Source of the DNA: Chloroflexota bacterium
GTDB taxonomy: Bacteria; Chloroflexota; UBA6077; JACCZL01
Direction of reading: 5' to 3'
Length of the DNA: 36,173 nt
Assembly: GCA_030447245.1 (NCBI GenBank)
Contig: JAUJPG010000043.1
Span: forward strand, 1-36,173
Below the pieces are notes generated by a model that made no database searches, was not told the DNA's origin, and saw nothing but the letters and a program-made list of their open reading frames with translations. The position numbers were made by a program, and so were the translations under genes. Position 1 is the first letter of the stretch. Every line of letters begins with the position of its first letter. This document shows positions 35,031-36,173 of this stretch, in pieces.

Positions 35031-35939
35031 ATGACCGACCAGCGAGCCGCGACCGGCCGGCCCGACACGACTGAGGAACGCTGGGAGCTGCTGCGGCAGG
35101 TCGAGGCGCTGCTCGACACGCCGATGATCGCCCTGGCGTTCGTCTGGCTCGGCCTGATGGTCGTCGACCTCACGGCCGGACTCAGCCGGCCGCTCGAGAT
35201 CCTCAGCTACGGCATCTGGGCGCTGTTCGTGCTGCACTTTGTGCTCGGGATCGTCATCGCGCCGAGCAAGGCCGCCTATCTCCGCCACAACTGGCTGACC
35301 GCGATCGCGCTGGTGCTGCCCGCCTTCCGGGTGCTGCGCGTGTTCCGCGCGTTCCGCCTCCTCCGGGTCGCGCGCGCCGCACGCTCGGTCAGCCTCGTCC
35401 GGGTGGTCGCGACGCTCAACCGCGGCATGCGCGCCATCGGCAGCACGATGGGGCGCCGCGGCGTCGGCTACGTCGCCGCCCTGACGGCGATCGTCACCGT
35501 CGGGGGCGCGGCCGGGATGGCAGCGTTCGAGAGCCCCTGGGCGCTGCGCGAGGCCGGCTACCTCGAGGCGGCGGAGGCCGGTGGCCTCGACAGCTACGGC
35601 GAGGCGCTCTGGTGGACGGCGATGATCATGACGACGATGGGCTCGGAGTACTGGCCGAAGACCGTCGAGGGTCGGATTCTCGGCTGGCTGCTGGCGGTGT
35701 ACGCGTTCGCGATCTTCGGCTATATCACCGCCACGATCGCCAGCTTCTTCATCGGCCAGGATACCGCGGCGGCCGCGCAGCAGGCGGACGCGGACAGGGC
35801 CGACACGGCCGAGGCGGCGGCGCTCCGCGAACAAGTCGCGGCGCTCCGTTCAGAGATCGCCGCCCTGCGCAGGCTCCTCGCAGCATCGCGGGTGGCCCCG
35901 GACCCCGACCGGGGCGAGCGCAGGTCGCGTACCCCGTAG
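35031..35939 (+). CDS. voltage-gated-channel-like ion transporter
   Basis: 302 aa from ATG 35031, the first start matching the family. Six membrane segments: S1 about 29-48, S2 about 55-80, S3 about 88-100, and an Arg-rich S4 (FRVLRVFRAFRLLRVARAAR, Arg every third to fourth position). S5 and a pore loop follow, with the filter region MTTMGSEYWP before S6 (GWLLAVYAFAIFGYITATI). The filter is not the canonical K+ TxGYG: it reads TMGSEY, with Glu after Ser, which would give a different selectivity. A C-terminal coiled coil (AALREQVAALRSEIAALRRL) probably tetramerises it. The ribosome site is weak (GCGAGAG). Confidence 0.82.
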   Translation: MTDQRAATGRPDTTEERWELLRQVEALLDTPMIALAFVWLGLMVVDLTAGLSRPLEILSYGIWALFVLHFVLGIVIAPSKAAYLRHNWLTAIALVLPAFRVLRVFRAFRLLRVARAARSVSLVRVVATLNRGMRAIGSTMGRRGVGYVAALTAIVTVGGAAGMAAFESPWALREAGYLEAAEAGGLDSYGEALWWTAMIMTTMGSEYWPKTVEGRILGWLLAVYAFAIFGYITATIASFFIGQDTAAAAQQADADRADTAEAAALREQVAALRSEIAALRRLLAASRVAPDPDRGERRSRTP

Positions 35940-35975
35940 CGTCTGAGCGACGTGCGCCGCGGCCGATGCCTCGGC

Positions 35976-36173
35976 TCATCCGAGCGCCTGTCGTCGGTGG
36001 ACGATCGCCTGCTTCAGGCCGACCACGACCGCGCCGACGACCACCACGGCCACGGCATCCACTGCCCAGCGGACGAGGCCCTGAAGGGCGAGCGGCGGAT
36101 CGCCCCCGACCAGCGCCCTGCTGGCGATGCTCATCCCCGGGATCAGCGCGAGGGCAATCATGACGCCCGCGGT
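35976..36173 (-). CDS. membrane protein, 3' part of a DUF389-like gene, cut by the window end
   Basis: The frame stays open from the last base of the window, reading TAGVMIALALIPGMSIASRA, then two hydrophobic helices (ALQGLVRWAVDAVAVVVVGAVVV) and a short basic tail QAIVHRR. AGVMIA-ALIP before a final helix is typical of the C-terminal half of DUF389 membrane proteins, but the evidence is only 65 residues, and other small multi-pass families are possible. It ends 37 bases after the channel stop on the opposite strand. The start lies outside. Confidence 0.5.
   Translation of the reverse strand, partial: TAGVMIALALIPGMSIASRALVGGDPPLALQGLVRWAVDAVAVVVVGAVVVGLKQAIVHRRQALG

Noticed and set aside
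1..36173. tRNA, rRNA, transposase or prophage genes
   Set aside because: None was recognised on reading both strands; no inverted-repeat-bounded insertion sequence was seen.

Overview
Organism and basis. The window is GC-rich bacterial DNA with dense genes, strong AGGAGG-type ribosome sites and frequent GTG starts. The long Ala/Pro-rich linkers behind the lipobox of the substrate-binding proteins, a remnant LPxTG-type cell-wall anchor and the small DUF4258-like/antitoxin pair suggest Chloroflexota, perhaps Thermomicrobia-like. This placement is inference from protein style; the window has no rRNA or other marker gene.

Layout. (1) 0.1-11.2 kb: an oligopeptide-type ABC uptake region with two permeases, three family-5 substrate-binding lipoproteins (one frameshifted), a beta-hydroxyacid dehydrogenase-type oxidoreductase and a frameshifted arylsulfatase. 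No ATPase gene is present. (2) 11.2-22.9 kb: a catabolic block with two enolase-superfamily dehydratases/racemases (one glucarate-dehydratase-like), two short-chain dehydrogenases, a luciferase-like monooxygenase, a phosphotriesterase-like hydrolase, a fused E1 alpha/beta 2-oxoacid dehydrogenase, an HpcH/HpaI aldolase and a D-2-hydroxyacid dehydrogenase. A toxin-antitoxin-like pair and a decayed copy of an E1 beta C-terminus sit between the second enolase gene and the E1 gene. (3) 22.9-26.3 kb: a cupin, a dienelactone hydrolase with a DUF6295-like protein, an XRE regulator, and about 0.7 kb without genes that carries a repeat/hairpin. (4) 26.3-30.9 kb: surface and secreted proteins. One is an intact secreted protein of unknown family; the other three genes are all broken by small indels (LPxTG-anchored double cupin, Tat-exported metallo-beta-lactamase-fold lactonase-like protein, His-rich helical protein). 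(5) 31.1-33.1 kb: a visibly less GC-rich pair, a glycosyltransferase and a hexapeptide acyltransferase, behind a good sigma70-type promoter. (6) 33.5-36.2 kb: a YihY/BrkB membrane protein, a voltage-gated-channel-like protein and the 3' end of a DUF389-like membrane protein.

How the genes may work together. The SDR, lactonase-like hydrolase, enolase-superfamily dehydratase, HpcH aldolase and 2-oxoacid dehydrogenase E1 supply every step type of a non-phosphorylative sugar-acid pathway (sugar to lactone to acid to 2-keto-3-deoxy acid to pyruvate plus aldehyde). The uptake lipoproteins would supply the substrate. This is inference from families and neighbourhood. A recurring feature is single-base indels in G/C runs that break otherwise motif-complete genes. 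They are isolated at 6.6 and 9.9 kb and crowded between 28.1 and 30.7 kb, so consensus error must be excluded before anything is called a pseudogene.
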